Shown here: positions 7,610-16,120 of the stretch, piece by piece
Numbering within the stretch: the first letter of the stretch is position 1
Layout of the letters: each line of letters begins with the position of its first letter
NCBI RefSeq assembly: GCF_016481275.1
Contig: NZ_JAEMNW010000002.1
Span: forward strand, 930,001-994,000
Direction of reading: 5' to 3'
Length of the DNA: 64,000 bases
Source of the DNA: Antrihabitans auranticaus
Lineage (GTDB): Bacteria; Actinomycetota; Actinomycetes; Mycobacteriales; Mycobacteriaceae
Program-made: the position numbers and the translations under genes
The notes under the pieces: model-generated
Databases searched by the model: none
Seen by the model: only the letters and a program-made list of their open reading frames with translations
What the model was told of the DNA's origin: nothing

Positions 7610-8473
7610 CTAGGGACGGCGAGCGAAATGGACCGTTTTGGCAACCAACAGAAACACGTCTGCACGGTTGTCGATTCCTGCTGGGTCCGCCGGGTCCAGC
7701 AGTCGGTCCAACGTCGCGAGGTCGTCGGCGGCCAGGTAGTCCGCCAGGACTTGACGCTGCCGCTCGAGCGAATCCCGCAGCCAGCGACGCGGTTCGGCGC
7801 CGAGCGGAGCCGGACGGTCCACCAGGAAGCTCTGACTGTGCGCGTCGGCGAGACCCGCATCGCGCAACATAGCCGGCCAATCTTCGGCAACGGCAACCGA
7901 TTCCGGCAGCTCGTCGCGCATGTGGTTGAAACGATCGGTGACGGCGGCGTCCAATCGAAAGAGGAGCCCCGGGCGTCCGAATCCGACATCCCGCGGCAGG
8001 AATCGCGGTGCCAACCCGCCCTCGGCAATTGCCAGAACGCCGCCGGGCCGCAGCCGTCCGGCCAGCTGGGTGAGAGCGCCGAGTTGATCACCGACGTGAT
8101 GGATGACCTGCGCCGACCACACAAGGTCTGCGTCAGGCAAATCGGGGAGGTCGGCGGGGAACTCCGCCACCCTCGTCGTCAACTGCACGCCGAGCCGCGC
8201 CGCACGCTTTTCGGCGCGTGCGAGCAATTCGGGTGATCCGTCGACCGCGACCACCTCTGATGCGGGAAAGCGTTGTGCCATTTCGCACGCCGCAACCCCG
8301 GGTCCGCTCCCGACATCGAGGATGCGGCCCGGGGTCTGGCCCTCGAATCTGGCCAGCGCTCCTCGAACGTAGGGGAGATGCGCTTCGCCCTCCAGTTCGA
8401 GGAGGTCGGCCATCGCCGCCCAGTCGAAGTCGACGTGGTCATGCGTGTGGCTGTGGCTGTGGCTGTGGTTCAC
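7610..8473 (-). CDS. class I SAM-dependent methyltransferase with His-rich N-terminus
   Basis: A 287-residue methyltransferase; ILDVGSGPGVAACEMA is motif I (SAM binding) and VVAVDGSPELLARA motif II. The chosen start is GTG at 8473, giving a NHSHSHSHTHDHVD leader encoded by a GTGGCT-type microsatellite read on the other strand (8444-8470). The His-rich tract may bind metal or simply reflect slippage. The long ORF to 8695 would run through the divergent gene and is rejected. Acceptor substrate unknown; the C-terminal half (LPRDVGFGRPGLLFRLDAAV) is not one I recognise. Confidence 0.85.
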   Translation of the reverse strand: MNHSHSHSHTHDHVDFDWAAMADLLELEGEAHLPYVRGALARFEGQTPGRILDVGSGPGVAACEMAQRFPASEVVAVDGSPELLARAEKRAARLGVQLTTRVAEFPADLPDLPDADLVWSAQVIHHVGDQLGALTQLAGRLRPGGVLAIAEGGLAPRFLPRDVGFGRPGLLFRLDAAVTDRFNHMRDELPESVAVAEDWPAMLRDAGLADAHSQSFLVDRPAPLGAEPRRWLRDSLERQRQVLADYLAADDLATLDRLLDPADPAGIDNRADVFLLVAKTVHFARRP

Positions 8474-8552
8474 AGCTCGACAATGCGGGTACGCGCAGCA
8501 AAACGACAAGTTCTGTTGCTGTTTCGGCAACAGTAGAGGCAAGGAGAAGACG

Positions 8553-9296
8553 ATGTTCACCGATCCGGAGATCGCCACTCGCGAGCAATGGCTCGCCGCT
8601 CGGCGTGACCTCCTGACAGCGGAGAAGGAACTCACACGCCAGCGCGACAAGGTCAACGCCGCGCGACGGGCGCTGCCGATGGTCGAGATAGACAAGGACT
8701 ACACGTTCGAGGGTCCCGCAGGCCGCGCAACGCTCTTGGACCTGTTCGAGGACCGGGGCCAGCTTTTGGTGTACCACTTCATGTTCGAGCCCGACGCCGA
8801 GCAAGGTTGCGAGGCTTGCACGTTCACGATGGAGAACGTGGGACATCTGAGTCACCTGCACGCAAGAGACACTTCCCTGGCAGCGGTGTCGCGGGCGCCG
8901 CTCGAGAAGCTCGAGCGCTACCGGGAGCGGCTGGGGTGGACGTTCCCGTGGTACTCGTCGCGGGGCAGCGACTTCAACTACGACTTCCACGTCACCCTCG
9001 ACGCAGCGGTCACACCAGTCGAATACAACTACAAGGACGCCGACGAGCTCGAACGGCTCGATGCGGCGTGGAAAGGCTGGTCGGGCGAGGAGCACGGCGT
9101 GAGTGCGTTCCTCCGTCACGACGAGCGAATCTTCCACACCTACTCGGCCTACGGGCGTGCTACCGAGGTCCTGATGGGCACCTATCACTGGCTCGACCTC
9201 ACAGCCCGCGGGCGCCAGGAAGACTGGGAACTACAGCCTCGGCGCAGCGACGGGCCCGCCATGCACTGGCTGCGCAGGCACGACGAGTACCAGTGA
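8553..9296 (+). CDS. DUF899 family thioredoxin-like protein
   Basis: A 247-residue DUF899 protein: EQWLAARRDLLTAEKELTRQRD at the start, LPMVEIDKDYTFEGPAG, then a thioredoxin-fold stretch LLVYHFMFEPDAEQGCEACTF and the conserved DFNYDFHVT. A CxxC-like GCEAC is in the expected place. ATG 8553 has AAGGAGA upstream. Function in the family is not established. It is divergent from the methyltransferase gene, with a 7-bp inverted repeat (CTGTTGC / GCAACAG, 8513-8533) in its leader. Confidence 0.85.
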   Translation: MFTDPEIATREQWLAARRDLLTAEKELTRQRDKVNAARRALPMVEIDKDYTFEGPAGRATLLDLFEDRGQLLVYHFMFEPDAEQGCEACTFTMENVGHLSHLHARDTSLAAVSRAPLEKLERYRERLGWTFPWYSSRGSDFNYDFHVTLDAAVTPVEYNYKDADELERLDAAWKGWSGEEHGVSAFLRHDERIFHTYSAYGRATEVLMGTYHWLDLTARGRQEDWELQPRRSDGPAMHWLRRHDEYQ

Positions 9297-9362
9297 TCCG
9301 ATCCCTCAGGCCCAGGCGGCTCGCTTATCCCCGACTTTGCCGATGACGTCAAGGGGAGAAGT

Positions 9363-9385
9363 CCCCACCCCTGTGGGGGGTGGTT
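9363..9385 (+). terminator. putative stem-loop terminator
   Basis: CCCCACCCC with GGGGGGTGG, separated by a few bases and ending in TTT, about 65 bp after the DUF899 stop. The rest of 9297-9468 holds no gene. Confidence 0.45.
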
Positions 9386-9468
9386 TGACGGTCGCGCGGT
9401 TGCGAATCTGATTGGGCGAGGTTTTCGACATCTCGTTCAACTCACTTCGAGCCCATTCAGGACATCCC

Positions 9469-9915
9469 ATGAAAATCAGCTCTGCCAGTGCCTGCGGAAT
9501 TGCGGCGGCCGCCGTCGCAACGATGTTCCTAGCCGCCTGTTCGAATTCCGCAGATGCGAGTTCGGGCGCTTCTGCGGAAGACCAGATCAAGGCGACCGTC
9601 GAGGCTTTCGAAACTGCGTTCAACTCCGCGGACGCGGAGGACTACCTAGCGCAGGTGTGTGCCGAACAGGCAAAGCAGGAGACGGTGGAGACGGTCGAGC
9701 AACAACTACTCTTCGCAAAGGCATTCGCTGGAAAGGTCACGTTCGAGATCACGAACATCCAAGTCGACGGCGAAACCGCTCAGGGTGACCTACTGGTGAC
9801 GGTCTCCAGCCCGGACGCGTCGAGCGATGACCCATCGGATTCTACGAAGTTCATTCGCGAGGACGGCAAGTGGAAGCTTTGCGAGCCCGAGAGCGGCATG
9901 ATGCCCATGGAGTAG
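9469..9915 (+). CDS. small lipoprotein, NTF2/DUF4878-like
   Basis: A 148-residue lipoprotein with signal peptide and lipobox LAAC at about residues 21-24, followed by a Ser/Ala-rich linker. The mature part (IKATVEAFETAFNSADAEDYLAQVCAEQ, then ITNIQVDGETAQGDLLVTV, then REDGKWKLCEP) has the NTF2-like layout of the lumazine/DUF4878 group with two Cys that could pair. ATG 9469 is chosen because it places the signal peptide correctly; an upstream frame to 9412 adds an implausible leader. Confidence 0.8.
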   Translation: MKISSASACGIAAAAVATMFLAACSNSADASSGASAEDQIKATVEAFETAFNSADAEDYLAQVCAEQAKQETVETVEQQLLFAKAFAGKVTFEITNIQVDGETAQGDLLVTVSSPDASSDDPSDSTKFIREDGKWKLCEPESGMMPME

Positions 9916-10030
9916 AGGCGTTCGCATTCCGTTATCGGTATGCGTCAAGTCGCGAGGTTCACGCGCAGGTGAGCCAGAATCAGCCCAAGGGGGAGTAGTT
10001 GCGGCGCCCGCCTGCCAAGAGACTTCTTCT

Positions 10031-10570
10031 ATGAATGCTTACTTACGTAGGGCGCCGTGGTGGACCCTGTCGGTATTGCACGGGTTCTACTTCGCCGCCG
10101 TGATGGCCGTGCTCTGGCCGATCATCGGCCCGGGCGACTCGTCGGAACCGATGGCCGTCTTTGTTGTCGCCATCGTGAGTGGGCTGATCTTCGGTGCAAT
10201 CATGGGGCCCCTGTCCGCGCGGCAATGGGCCTCGCTCGCCGCAGTCGTCGGCCCATTGTCGGACAACGACTTTCGGACTGTCAGCCGCGCTGCGTGGCGG
10301 GGACCGATACCGACGGACGACGCCATCCGCGTGCCGGCGTTGGCGATGGCAACGTGGCGGGCAAGCCGTACGCGGCCGACGGTGATACTCGCACTGGCCG
10401 TTCTCGAACTCGCGTTGGCATTGTCGTATGCCGTGCAAGCACCGGATCACACGGCGCAAACCGTGTTGTTCGGCGGTATGTCGGCACTCTTCTTCTGGAA
10501 TTACTGGTACGCACTCCGGTTACGGCGCCGCGTCGAACTGTTGAAACTCGGCGGACGCGTTCACAGCTGA
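10031..10570 (+). CDS. hypothetical membrane protein with four TM segments
   Basis: A 179-residue integral membrane protein. Predicted spans from hydrophobicity: residues about 12-32, 40-60, 115-132 and 142-160, with a soluble loop between the two hairpins. It ends in an Arg-rich cytosolic tail. No known domain recognised. It stands alone between a lipoprotein gene and the HNH gene. Confidence 0.75.
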   Translation: MNAYLRRAPWWTLSVLHGFYFAAVMAVLWPIIGPGDSSEPMAVFVVAIVSGLIFGAIMGPLSARQWASLAAVVGPLSDNDFRTVSRAAWRGPIPTDDAIRVPALAMATWRASRTRPTVILALAVLELALALSYAVQAPDHTAQTVLFGGMSALFFWNYWYALRLRRRVELLKLGGRVHS

Positions 10571-10605
10571 GCGGAAACGGAGACGTTGTCGCTTAAGCTG
10601 CAGGC

Positions 10606-10962
10606 GTGCCGGTCAATCGGAGCCGCAGGGCCACCGCCGCCCGCAGACGCAAACGCCGGATGGATCGCGTCGAACACGATCTGAGCGATGCGCAATGGGC
10701 CGCGCTGAAGGGTCTGTGGGGCGGTTGCGCGTACTGCGGTGCGACCGACCGCCCGCTGCAACGCGATTGCGTCCTGGCGATCTCCCGCGGCGGTCGCTAC
10801 ACGCTCGGCAACATCGCGCCTGCCTGCGGACCGTGCAACGCCAGTAAGTGCAACGACGAGGTCACCGGTTGGCTACGCCGAAAGCGACTCGACGAGCGTG
10901 CTTTCCTGATCCGGCACATCGAGGTCCGGGCCGAACTCGCGGCGCAGTTTCCCTCGGCGTAG
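10606..10962 (+). CDS. HNH endonuclease family protein
   Basis: A 118-residue HNH protein with an Arg-rich N-terminus, CAYCG and PACGPCN zinc knuckles, and ISRGGRYTLGN between them. In canonical HNH nucleases the first His sits in a D-H-V-x-P motif; here it reads RDCVLAIS, so the catalytic His is replaced by Cys. Close actinobacterial relatives share this, so it may be a nuclease with altered chemistry or a DNA-binding remnant. GTG start at 10606. Confidence 0.85.
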   Translation: MPVNRSRRATAARRRKRRMDRVEHDLSDAQWAALKGLWGGCAYCGATDRPLQRDCVLAISRGGRYTLGNIAPACGPCNASKCNDEVTGWLRRKRLDERAFLIRHIEVRAELAAQFPSA

Positions 10963-10968
10963 CAGCGG

Positions 10969-11826
10969 CTACCTCTTGATTGCGGTGACGAGCAAGTACT
11001 CCGCCTCGTACGCTGTCCGGCCGGATTCGGTGGACGCGTTCCAGCGGGTGAGCATGGCCAGAAAGTCGCGATCGAGCTGGGCAACGCGCTCGGGTTGGTC
11101 CTTGTTGAACCCGTACACCGAGATCGTCGGACCGTAGTTGCGCTTCCAGTACTCGCGGAACTCCTCCGGGCTCACGCAATGATCGATCAACACCTTCTGG
11201 CGCTCCATCCGCAGTCCGGTTACGTTGTCGCCGAACAGCTCCCGGACGTGTGCCTCATTGCCCCAGAGAGGTGGGGGACTGGCACCGACCGGCGGCGGCG
11301 GTGCGTACGGCTTCAGCGTCGACAGCAGGTTCCCGATAAAACCTTCGGGGGTCCAGTTGATCATGCCGATCGTCCCGCCGGGACGAACTACTCGAACGAG
11401 TTCATCGGCCGTTGCCTGATGATGTGGTGCGAACATTGCACCGACGCACGACATAACCACGTCAAAACAGTTGTCCGCGAACGGCAAAGCCTCAGCGTCG
11501 GCTTCCAGCCACTCGAGTGCGACCCCGCGCCGAGCGGCGATTTTCTGTCCCGCAGTCAGCAGTTCCGGTGTGAGGTCGCTCGCAGTGACGATGGCGCCGG
11601 CCGCAGCCGCGGGAATGGCCGCGTTGCCGGATCCGGCACCGACGTCCAGTACCCGATCTCCCCGGCGGACTCCGCATGCCTGCACCAATTCGGGTCCGAG
11701 CGCCGGAATCAGTTCCGCAGCAACAGCGGGATAATCGCCCGAAGCCCATAGCGCCCGGTGCTTGGCCTTGAGTTGACGGTCGGCCTCGCGGTCCGCCGGC
11801 GACCTGTGATCGTTGACAATGCTCAT
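10969..11826 (-). CDS. class I SAM-dependent methyltransferase
   Basis: A 285-residue methyltransferase with motif I VLDVGAGSGNAAIPAA, the acidic loop VTASDLTPELL, and EADAEALPFADNCFDVVMS. The closing half contains WTPEGFIGNLLSTLKPYAPPPP and a Tyr-rich region seen in UbiE/Coq5-like relatives. Acceptor unknown. A 16-bp palindrome (TGCGTTC-TC-GAACGCA, 11846-11861) lies 20 bp before the ATG and could be an operator. Confidence 0.88.
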   Translation of the reverse strand: MSIVNDHRSPADREADRQLKAKHRALWASGDYPAVAAELIPALGPELVQACGVRRGDRVLDVGAGSGNAAIPAAAAGAIVTASDLTPELLTAGQKIAARRGVALEWLEADAEALPFADNCFDVVMSCVGAMFAPHHQATADELVRVVRPGGTIGMINWTPEGFIGNLLSTLKPYAPPPPVGASPPPLWGNEAHVRELFGDNVTGLRMERQKVLIDHCVSPEEFREYWKRNYGPTISVYGFNKDQPERVAQLDRDFLAMLTRWNASTESGRTAYEAEYLLVTAIKR

Positions 11827-11845
11827 CGAAAGGCTCCCTGTTCAT

Positions 11846-11861
11846 TGCGTTCTCGAACGCA
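11846..11861. promoter_or_regulatory. palindrome TGCGTTC-N2-GAACGCA upstream of methyltransferase
   Basis: Seven-base perfect arms with a 2-bp centre, 20 bp before the methyltransferase ATG. It resembles a repressor half-site pair but not the mycobacterial LexA box (GTTC/GAAC orientation and spacing differ). Function unproven. Confidence 0.35.
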
Positions 11862-11956
11862 TCCTGACCAGACAACGATCGGTCACGCCGCGCAGGTCGG
11901 GCATCGGGAAAACATCCCTATTTTGCGGTGTACGGCCGCCGAGCAGGTGGTTCGAC

Positions 11957-14584
11957 TCAGCTCAGGATGCCGGCCTCTCTGGCCCGGCGCACTGCGTCGC
12001 GGCGTCCTGTGACTTGTAGCTTCGTCAGGATTGCAGACACGTGATGATCGACCGTCTTTACCGAAAGGTAAAGACGCTCAGCCAATTCGGCGTTCGTGAG
12101 ACCGTCTTCGAGAAGCCGAAGGACTTCGATCTGGCGCGTCGTAAGCCCCGCCGGATTGGCAAGTGTCGTCGCCCGTCGAGGCGCGGGTACGACCCTCGTA
12201 CCTTGCGAGCGCAAGTCGTATCGCACCTTTGCCGCGACGGCGTCCGCGCCGAGCCGATCGAGGATGTCGAGTGCGCGCCGGGTCTGTGTCGAGTCGCCCG
12301 AGTCGACCATCGCCAGCGCGGCGTCGTACGGCGTCGACAACTCGTCGAAGGCCTGCGCTGCGGCCATGTGGTGTCCGTCGACAAGCAGTCGATACGGCGC
12401 CGCCAACGATTCCGTGTCGACTGCGCCACCGAGTCGGTGCAGCCACATAGCCAGCTCGCCGCGTGCCCATTCGAGCCCAACGATCGGCGCCTCGCGCAGC
12501 AGCGAGCGACATCGCTCGAGACGATCGTCCGGCACACCGGTCAGCCACGACTTCTCGACGATCGCCGACGCCACCGGAAGGGTCCGCACCGGCTCGCCGA
12601 AGCGGTTCGCGAGCCGCCACGCTTCGTCGAGTGCGCCGAGGTCGTCCCCGTTGCGACGCAGTGAGACCACCGCCCGGATCAGCAGCGGCCACGTGCGCGC
12701 GAGGGGGGCGCTGGGTTTGCCCAACACCGAGTCGGAGTCGGCAAGCGCACCCTCCCAGTCGCCGGTGAGCATCTTGAGGCGGCTACGCGAACCCAGTTGA
12801 ACGACATGGCACACCGGCAAATCGTGCTCGACCATCAGCGGGATGCAGAAGTCGAGCAGTTCGGTCGCAAGCCCGAGGCGGCGCTGCTCGACGTCGAAAT
12901 AGCTCAGGTTGGTGTAGCCGCTCGAGTAGATCTCATCGATGTGACGCGGCCCGGCACTGAGGATCTCGAGCAGGTCGGCACGAGCGATCTGCCGCCCGGC
13001 GAGCACGTCGCAAAACCCTTCGATGAGGTCGACTCGCACCAGAAGCATCGGATCGTTTGCCTTGCGGCCAATTTCGCGGGCGCGCAGGAGCAACTGGCGC
13101 GCCGTATCCAGTTGCGTGGACTGGACGGCGAGGAACGCCTGAAACGCAAAGGCGTGACCCAACTGTGTCAACGTCGGAGGTTCCGCTGATTCGCTGCGGT
13201 GATCGAGGACGGATATCGCAGCAGTGACAAGATCGTCAGCCAGGGCGCGGTTGGCGTTGTACCACTCGTACACAGCCAACGCGTGGTAGTCGGCGCTCAG
13301 GGCAACGTCTGCACTCATCGCCTCCCGGAGGAGTTTGGCGCGTCGGCACGCGTCGATTGCGTCGTCGAGGCGGTCGGTGAGGTAGTACTCGGCGGCGAGG
13401 AGTTCCAGGAGTTCTGCTTCCGTTGTCGCGGGTAAGCCACCCTGCGCCAACGCGATTCGAAAGAACTCGGCTGCCTGGGTGTGCGCTCCCGAACGCGTCG
13501 CCGCCCGACCGGCGGCTGCCGCGGCGGTGGTGATCAATCGGCGGTCTCCCGCGCCGAGCGCGTGATGGGTGATGATCGCCGGATCGGGATGCGACGCCGC
13601 GTGATGCGCGTCGATGAACCGCCGGTGCAGAGCCGGCTCGGCGCCCGGCGGGATGACGCTCGTGACCGCCAGGCGACAGAGGTCGTGGCGAAATGCCACC
13701 CCACGAGCGTCACGCTTGATGAGCTTCGCGTCGTCGAGCGCTCGCAGGGCGGGCAGCGAAACGCCGAGGTCGGTGAGTAGGTGATCCGCGATCGAGCCCG
13801 GTGCACAGGTGAGCAAGTTCAGTAGGTCCCACGCACGCCCGTCCAGACCGGCCGTACGGGCAAGAATTGCATCGCGCACGGTGGTCGGGAGGTCGCTCGT
13901 GCGGTGGTCGAGCATCTCGCATACGAAGAATGCGTTGCCGCCCGTTACCCGGTGAAGCCACGCCGGGTCGACAGCGCGGTTGCCAACCATCGAGGTCACG
14001 GCGTCCAGACTCAGCGGAGGGACAGCGAGGGACTGCGCGTGGGACGACCTGGCAACGTCACCGAGCAGGCCTCGCAAGGGGTGCGTCACGCCCACCTCGT
14101 CGTCGCGGGCGATACCGATCATCAGCAAATGGGTCTGCGGCGCGCGGCGCAGCAGGAAGCGGAAAAGGTCGATTGTGCCTTGATCGGCCCAGTGCAGATC
14201 ATCCAGAACGAGCAGCGTCGGCTCCGTCCGCAGTTCGTCGAAGACCGCTGCGAAAATCTCGAAGGGCTGGTCGCCATTGCGTAAGAGAGCCTGAGTCGAT
14301 CCACTGAAATTGTCTGCGAGGTCGTGGAGCGGGCCGAGCGGTCTCGGTGTCGACAGAGGATCTGCAGCCCCCCAGAGCACGCGCTCGCCATCGAGTGATC
14401 GCTCGATGAACGTTTCGACGAACGATGTTTTGCCACTACCGGATTCGCCACACACCAGCACCGCGCCGCCATGGCCGGTGCGGGCCTTGGCTGCCCGCGT
14501 CTCGAGCTCGCCGAGTTCGTGCTCACGCTCGGTGAGTATCACGGTGGGGATGCTACCGGCCAGCTGTTCGGTCGACCAGTACAT
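11957..14584 (-). CDS. LuxR family LAL-type regulator (AAA ATPase + HTH)
   Basis: A large ATP-binding LuxR-family regulator of about 875 residues. Near the N-terminus it has Walker A GESGSGKTS and Walker B LLVLDDLHWAD; a long TPR-like helical middle follows; the C-terminus is a LuxR helix-turn-helix (LTTRQIEVLRLLEDGLTNAELAERL, then SVKTVDHHVSAI). Such proteins use ATP and an effector to activate transcription. ATG 14584 is chosen over an ORF start at 14935, which lies inside the divergent ppnP gene; GTG 14542 is the alternative. The target may be the divergent ppnP-methyltransferase pair, but nothing proves that. Confidence 0.9.
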   Translation of the reverse strand: MYWSTEQLAGSIPTVILTEREHELGELETRAAKARTGHGGAVLVCGESGSGKTSFVETFIERSLDGERVLWGAADPLSTPRPLGPLHDLADNFSGSTQALLRNGDQPFEIFAAVFDELRTEPTLLVLDDLHWADQGTIDLFRFLLRRAPQTHLLMIGIARDDEVGVTHPLRGLLGDVARSSHAQSLAVPPLSLDAVTSMVGNRAVDPAWLHRVTGGNAFFVCEMLDHRTSDLPTTVRDAILARTAGLDGRAWDLLNLLTCAPGSIADHLLTDLGVSLPALRALDDAKLIKRDARGVAFRHDLCRLAVTSVIPPGAEPALHRRFIDAHHAASHPDPAIITHHALGAGDRRLITTAAAAAGRAATRSGAHTQAAEFFRIALAQGGLPATTEAELLELLAAEYYLTDRLDDAIDACRRAKLLREAMSADVALSADYHALAVYEWYNANRALADDLVTAAISVLDHRSESAEPPTLTQLGHAFAFQAFLAVQSTQLDTARQLLLRAREIGRKANDPMLLVRVDLIEGFCDVLAGRQIARADLLEILSAGPRHIDEIYSSGYTNLSYFDVEQRRLGLATELLDFCIPLMVEHDLPVCHVVQLGSRSRLKMLTGDWEGALADSDSVLGKPSAPLARTWPLLIRAVVSLRRNGDDLGALDEAWRLANRFGEPVRTLPVASAIVEKSWLTGVPDDRLERCRSLLREAPIVGLEWARGELAMWLHRLGGAVDTESLAAPYRLLVDGHHMAAAQAFDELSTPYDAALAMVDSGDSTQTRRALDILDRLGADAVAAKVRYDLRSQGTRVVPAPRRATTLANPAGLTTRQIEVLRLLEDGLTNAELAERLYLSVKTVDHHVSAILTKLQVTGRRDAVRRAREAGILS

Positions 14585-14620
14585 AACCGAAGGGCGATCG
14601 GCCGAGGATAGGGTCGTGCC

Positions 14621-14932
14621 GTGACTCAGTTCAACAACGTTTCCGTGACCAAGCAAGCCAATATCTATTTCGACGGCAAATGCGTCAGCCATTCGATCGA
14701 GTTTCCCGACGGTACACGGAAATCGGTAGGGGTAATCTTTCCGTCGACGCTGCTGTTCAATACGGCCGCGCCAGAGATCATGGAAATCAACGCGGGCCGC
14801 TGCAAAGTGCGCCACACCGGATCCGAGGAATGGCTCGAGTACTCGGCGGGTCAGTCCTTCGATGTGCCAGGCAATTCCAGCTTCGACATCGAAGTGACCG
14901 AAACACTGGACTACGTCTGCCACTACGGCTGA
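14621..14932 (+). CDS. ppnP: pyrimidine/purine nucleoside phosphorylase PpnP
   Basis: A 103-residue cupin of the PpnP (YaiE, DUF1255) family, which phosphorolyses several nucleosides to base and ribose-1-phosphate. Family signature seen: [27 protein letters not shown], then [24 protein letters not shown] and a terminal YVCHYG. Length matches the family. GTG start at 14621, 36 bp from the divergent LAL regulator. The methyltransferase gene follows after 13 bp and may be cotranscribed. Confidence 0.9.
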   Translation: MTQFNNVSVTKQANIYFDGKCVSHSIEFPDGTRKSVGVIFPSTLLFNTAAPEIMEINAGRCKVRHTGSEEWLEYSAGQSFDVPGNSSFDIEVTETLDYVCHYG

Positions 14933-14945
14933 CAAGGAGCGCGGC

Positions 14946-15587
14946 GTGTCGGACCAACCAGAGCTGTTCGGCGGGCGCCACCCGACGAGCCATGAACAGA
15001 TGACGGGACTGCCCTGGGATGCGTCCTACCAGGACGGTCCGGCACCTTGGGACGTCGGTCCGCAGCCCGCGATTGTGCGCGTTGCCGCTGAAGGTGGAAT
15101 TACCGGTGCTGTTCTGGACGCAGGTTGCGGAACCGGCGAAAACGCGTTGCACGTGGCCTCACTCGGACTACCCGTGCTCGGAGTCGATGTAGCCGAAACG
15201 GCGATTGCGATAGCTCGGCAGAGCGCTATCGACCGCGGACTCGACGCCGAGTTCGCCGTCGCCGATGCGTTGGCTCTCGGACAGTTGCGGCGAGAGTTCG
15301 AAACGGTGCTGGACTCCGGGCTGTTCCACACCTTCGACGGCGATGAACGCCTCGAGTACGTGGCCGGCCTCGCCTCGGTGACAGTTCGCGGCGGGATCCT
15401 GTACGTGCTGTGCTTCAGCGACTCCGGTCCCGATACCGGTCCACATCCGGTGAGTGCGGACGAGTTGCGTGCCTCGTTCTCGGCAGGTGCCGGTTGGAAC
15501 GTCGAAGCACTCGCGCCGGACCGAATCCATACGAGATTCCACGAGAACGGCGCGCCAGGGTGGCTGGCAAGGATCAAACGCGTCTAG
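14946..15587 (+). CDS. class I SAM-dependent methyltransferase
   Basis: A 213-residue small methyltransferase with VLDAGCGTGENALHVA (motif I), VLGVDVAETAIAIA (motif II) and LDSGLFHTFDGDER. WDASYQDGPAPWDVG at the N-terminus recalls the thiopurine/TehB-like group, whose members methylate small thiols, halides or metalloids. GTG start at 14946 with AAGGAGCG upstream. It probably forms an operon with ppnP. Confidence 0.88.
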   Translation: MSDQPELFGGRHPTSHEQMTGLPWDASYQDGPAPWDVGPQPAIVRVAAEGGITGAVLDAGCGTGENALHVASLGLPVLGVDVAETAIAIARQSAIDRGLDAEFAVADALALGQLRREFETVLDSGLFHTFDGDERLEYVAGLASVTVRGGILYVLCFSDSGPDTGPHPVSADELRASFSAGAGWNVEALAPDRIHTRFHENGAPGWLARIKRV

Positions 15588-15626
15588 CGCCGCAAGATTG
15601 TCGTACCTGTCGACTATGACTTGTGT

Positions 15627-16082
15627 ATGACTCCTTTGAGCTGGAAGCTGGTCGTCGACACGCAAGATGCAGCGGTTCTCGCGGATTTCTGGGCGGCAGC
15701 GCTCGGTTACACAGTGGAGGACCCGAGCACGCTCGTCGGCCAGTTGGTTGCTGCGGGGCACCTCCCCGCTGCCGCGGTGCTCGAACATCGCGGTCGCAAG
15801 ACTTTTCGCGGATATGCCGCCATACGGCACCCGGACGACCCATTCGACGAGGTCAGCGGCGTGGGCCAGGGACGGCGTGTGCTGTTCCAAGACGTCCCCG
15901 AGCCGAAGACGGTGAAGAACCGACTGCACATCGACATCCACGCGGCCGCGGGCGGACTCGAAGAGCTGGTCGCGCGCCTCGAGGGACTCGGTGCCACGAA
16001 AGTTCGCGAATTCGACAAGGGCCCAGCCGGGCACTGGTGGGTCATGCAAGATCCCGAGGGCAATGAGTTTTGCGCTGCTTGA
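15627..16082 (+). CDS. VOC family (glyoxalase-like) protein
   Basis: A 151-residue glyoxalase/bleomycin-resistance-fold protein with two beta-alpha-beta-beta-beta repeats: WKLVVDTQDAAVLADFWAAALGY at the start, NRLHIDIHAA in the middle and WWVMQDPEGNEFCA at the end. Metal-ligand positions His and Glu are present in the middle and end motifs. ATG 15627 is preferred to TTG 15621. Substrate unknown. Confidence 0.88.
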   Translation: MTPLSWKLVVDTQDAAVLADFWAAALGYTVEDPSTLVGQLVAAGHLPAAAVLEHRGRKTFRGYAAIRHPDDPFDEVSGVGQGRRVLFQDVPEPKTVKNRLHIDIHAAAGGLEELVARLEGLGATKVREFDKGPAGHWWVMQDPEGNEFCAA

Positions 16083-16120
16083 GACGCCGGGTGGGTTGAC
16101 CTGATCCGCATTCCGCGGGC

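Noticed and set aside
8444-8470. GTGGCT repeat considered as a CRISPR-like or VNTR locus
   Set aside because: A single short tandem tract with no spacers; it encodes the His-rich leader of the methyltransferase.
11846-11861. Palindrome considered as a LexA box
   Set aside because: Half-sites are inverted relative to the GAAC-N4-GTTC box and the spacing is 2, not 4.
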